This document shows positions 61,886 through 64,000 of a stretch of 64,000 bases of DNA, in pieces (the first letter of the stretch is position 1; each line of letters opens with the position of its first letter). Below the pieces are notes generated by a model, which was not told the origin of the DNA, did not search any database, and saw only the letters and a list, made by a program, of their open reading frames with translations. The translations under genes were made by a program, and so were the position numbers. The stretch is from Cycas panzhihuaensis (Eukaryota > Cycadophyta): the NCBI GenBank assembly GCA_023213395.1, contig CM041465.1:212853741-212917740 (forward strand), in the 5' to 3' direction.

Positions 61886-63400
61886 CTATGTGATTTTTGC
61901 CGATTTCATTATTTTCTGAAGGTTGTCTTTTACTCAAAACTTGCTCTTTCTTTTGGCTAGTTATTATGATGATTCTGTATGTATTTTTAGGTTGGAATAT
62001 TAGCTAAAAGGCTAGCCCTTTGTAAGGTTCATAGGGATAGACTAAGGTGGGGCATGGTCATCTCTCTACCATTCATATAGTTATCCCTTCCCATTCTTGT
62101 ACATTAGCCTATATTCCAAGCAGTTTGTCATCTCTTTTGGCTTTATTTAGCTGTGATTTAGCCCTTATTAATTGTTACTTCTCTTCATTTACTTGTTTTA
62201 TAGGAAAAAGTTGGAAAGAATTAATCAATTAAAAGAAAATAACCATTCTGAGGCAGATTTATGCACTAGGAAAGAAGTCTTAATTATATAGTTTCATTGC
62301 TTGCATGATTTCATTCTTGAGATTACTTTATTTTCCTTGAAAAAAAGATTTAAAGCGTTGAATAGAAAGTGCATACTTAATTTTTTAGACTATTAGAGAT
62401 TCAAGGATCCTTTTAGAGTCTTTCTTTCTCTAATTAAGATAGAATCTTAAAGTTGTATAACTAATATTTTATATGAAGAATTGTAATTGAGGTCTTGTGG
62501 CTTACATGCAACTTTAAAAGGCTTGAAAACTCATTTTAATAGTAGTAACACATCTTTAAAATTTCTCTTTTTACATCATAGAATACTCGTTCAAAGAAAG
62601 GATTGCTTGTATGTGAATTAAAATCTTTTAAGAAGCATTGCTTGTTATTAAATTCTTTGGAAGTTTGCATAAAGTGATTGCATGGTGTTTTATATCTCTT
62701 GTTAGTGTCTTTCTTTTCATTGTGAAGCACTCATATTACATTTAAAATGATAGTTTTATATTTGCATTGGTGTATTTCATCTCTAAAGTAAAAAAGAAAA
62801 AAGACAAAAAAATATTACATACATCTAGTTCTAGGTTCTTTTGCTTGTTGGTAAAAGGTAGAATAGGTCTTATTGCTTCATTGATTGCCTAGATTTATTG
62901 TGTTTCATATTATTAAATTAAAAAGATAAAATAAATAAAAAAACACAAAAAAGAAAAAGAAAATGAAAGAAAAATAATTTCCATTTGATTAACCCTCCCT
63001 ATTATTTAAGAAAAACTCAAAAAGTTAAAAAGATCAAAGTATAGGAATCCCTAAGAAGGACATAGGAGATATTGTCAGAGTAGCTTTGAATCTAAAATGC
63101 CTTCACCTAGTTGTGTAGGTTAGTGGATTCTACTACCCCCATACATCTAAACCTTTCATTGCATTCTTCATTCATACCTTACTTGACAGTATAATTAGGT
63201 GAAGACTCCTTCTTAAGAGTTGGGAAAAGGTGGTTGCTTAGGCTATCTTAAACCTTATATCTCTTGGTCCTATCTAAAACAAAGGAAGCACCTCATCGAT
63301 TAAGAGATATTTAGTTTAGGTCAACTTGAGACAATACCATCTTTTTTGTGACCATACTAGGAAGCTACTATTTACCTTCTTTTTAAAGTAATGGAAAACA
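61886..63400. other. Right flank of element H: probable LTR end and leader of element J
   Basis: The composition drops back to AT-rich at 61881. No domain was recognised. It would be leader sequence if the frame at 63401 is a gag gene. Confidence 0.35.
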
Positions 63401-64000
63401 TAATGCCTACTCCTAGGCACTCCTTAAGGCTCTAAGGCCTTCTGTCAGATCCTCAAGCATACCCTTCATACTTTGGTCAAGAAGTCTGATTATCTTATGT
63501 CGAATCTTTAGAATTCCAAGCTCATGACACTTACATTTATCCCCCTAAACATTTAGCCTAATTATATGATATACCTATGAAGCAAGGCTATCTTGAACCC
63601 TCTCAATACCCTGGTAATCATACTTTTGTACATCCCTCTTGTGCACAAGAAAAACCACCTTTTGTTCAACCACATCCATCACTCTTTGACCTAGTTCTCC
63701 CTAAGATTCCTACTCCACTACACATGTCTGGTTACCAAGATCTATTTTATCTAGAGACTTGTACCATGACATCTCTATCACAACATCTTTAGATTGATCC
63801 TTTAGGTGAGGATTATGAGTTAATAGAGGTAGAGTCTCCACTTGATGCCATTTAGTCTCCTCATCCTTCTCATATTCCTTCACTTAGACCTTCGCCATGA
63901 TCTCATTCCCCTCCTTTGAAGGAAGCAAATTATTAGAGGTTAACTCATTCATAGCCCCGTTAATATCCTCCTAGGCAACAAGCTCAGATTCACTCTTCTC
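63401..64000 (+). pseudogene. Pro-rich decaying reading frame, possible gag of element J
   Basis: An ATG at 63401 opens MPTPRHSLRL. One frame can be followed for at least 130 codons with stops at positions compatible with Gln or Arg codons changed by C to T. The longest clean part is 63577-63792 (MKQGYLEPSQYPGNHTFVHP). It is rich in Pro, Tyr and Ser, with SPHPSHIPSL-like runs. I recognise no domain. The sense position, after an AT-rich leader and in a retrotransposon-like setting, suggests the start of a gag. It continues beyond the window. Confidence 0.35.

Overview
The window is plant nuclear DNA made almost entirely of transposable elements. I found no convincing host protein gene, tRNA, rRNA or CRISPR array. 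The organism is a vascular plant, most likely a seed plant with a large, repeat-rich genome. The basis is nested Ty1/copia and Ty3/gypsy LTR retrotransposons, PBS sites matching initiator tRNA-Met, chromodomain integrases and a plant-mobile-domain-like reading frame. I cannot name a species.

Layout. Element A (1-7480, minus) is a decayed copia element whose 3' LTR is cut by the window edge. Element B (about 8919-14700, minus) is a second decayed copia; its 3' LTR is followed directly by another PBS, as in a tandem pair sharing one LTR. Element C (about 16748-17270, minus) is the 3' end of a chromovirus pol. Element D (18350-24818, plus) is a nearly complete copia with both LTRs, PBS and PPT. 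A 1.3-kb TA-rich microsatellite follows (25112-26430). Element E (30272-32840, minus) is a short non-coding LTR element. A dyad-symmetric GATA/TG/CA microsatellite lies at 36823-37198. Element F is an old gypsy element on the minus strand, split into RNase H (38510-38913) and RT (45578-47000) by insertion of chromovirus G (38914-45577).

Element H (47710-61880, 14.2 kb) is the most interesting part. It is much richer in G+C and CpG than its surroundings, has 2.58-kb LTRs and is flanked by a perfect 5-bp target duplication (CTTTC). On the minus strand it carries gag and protease, then a frame-preserving deletion that joins the first residues of RT to the last part of integrase. Downstream it carries a spliced-looking antisense reading frame with a plant-mobile-domain-like core, then a separate RNase H domain on the sense strand. 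The antisense frame and the RNase H point away from each other around a palindromic TATA motif. H sits inside element J, probably an AT-rich gypsy-type element on the plus strand that runs out of the window.

How the parts relate. The history is repeated insertion followed by decay. Nearly all recognisable lesions outside H are G:C to A:T changes (Trp, Gln and Arg codons turned into stops, catalytic Asp into Asn), as expected from deamination of methylated cytosines. H has lost its polymerase and most of its integrase, so any later copies would need enzymes supplied by a relative. All identities and divergences quoted were estimated by eye, not computed.
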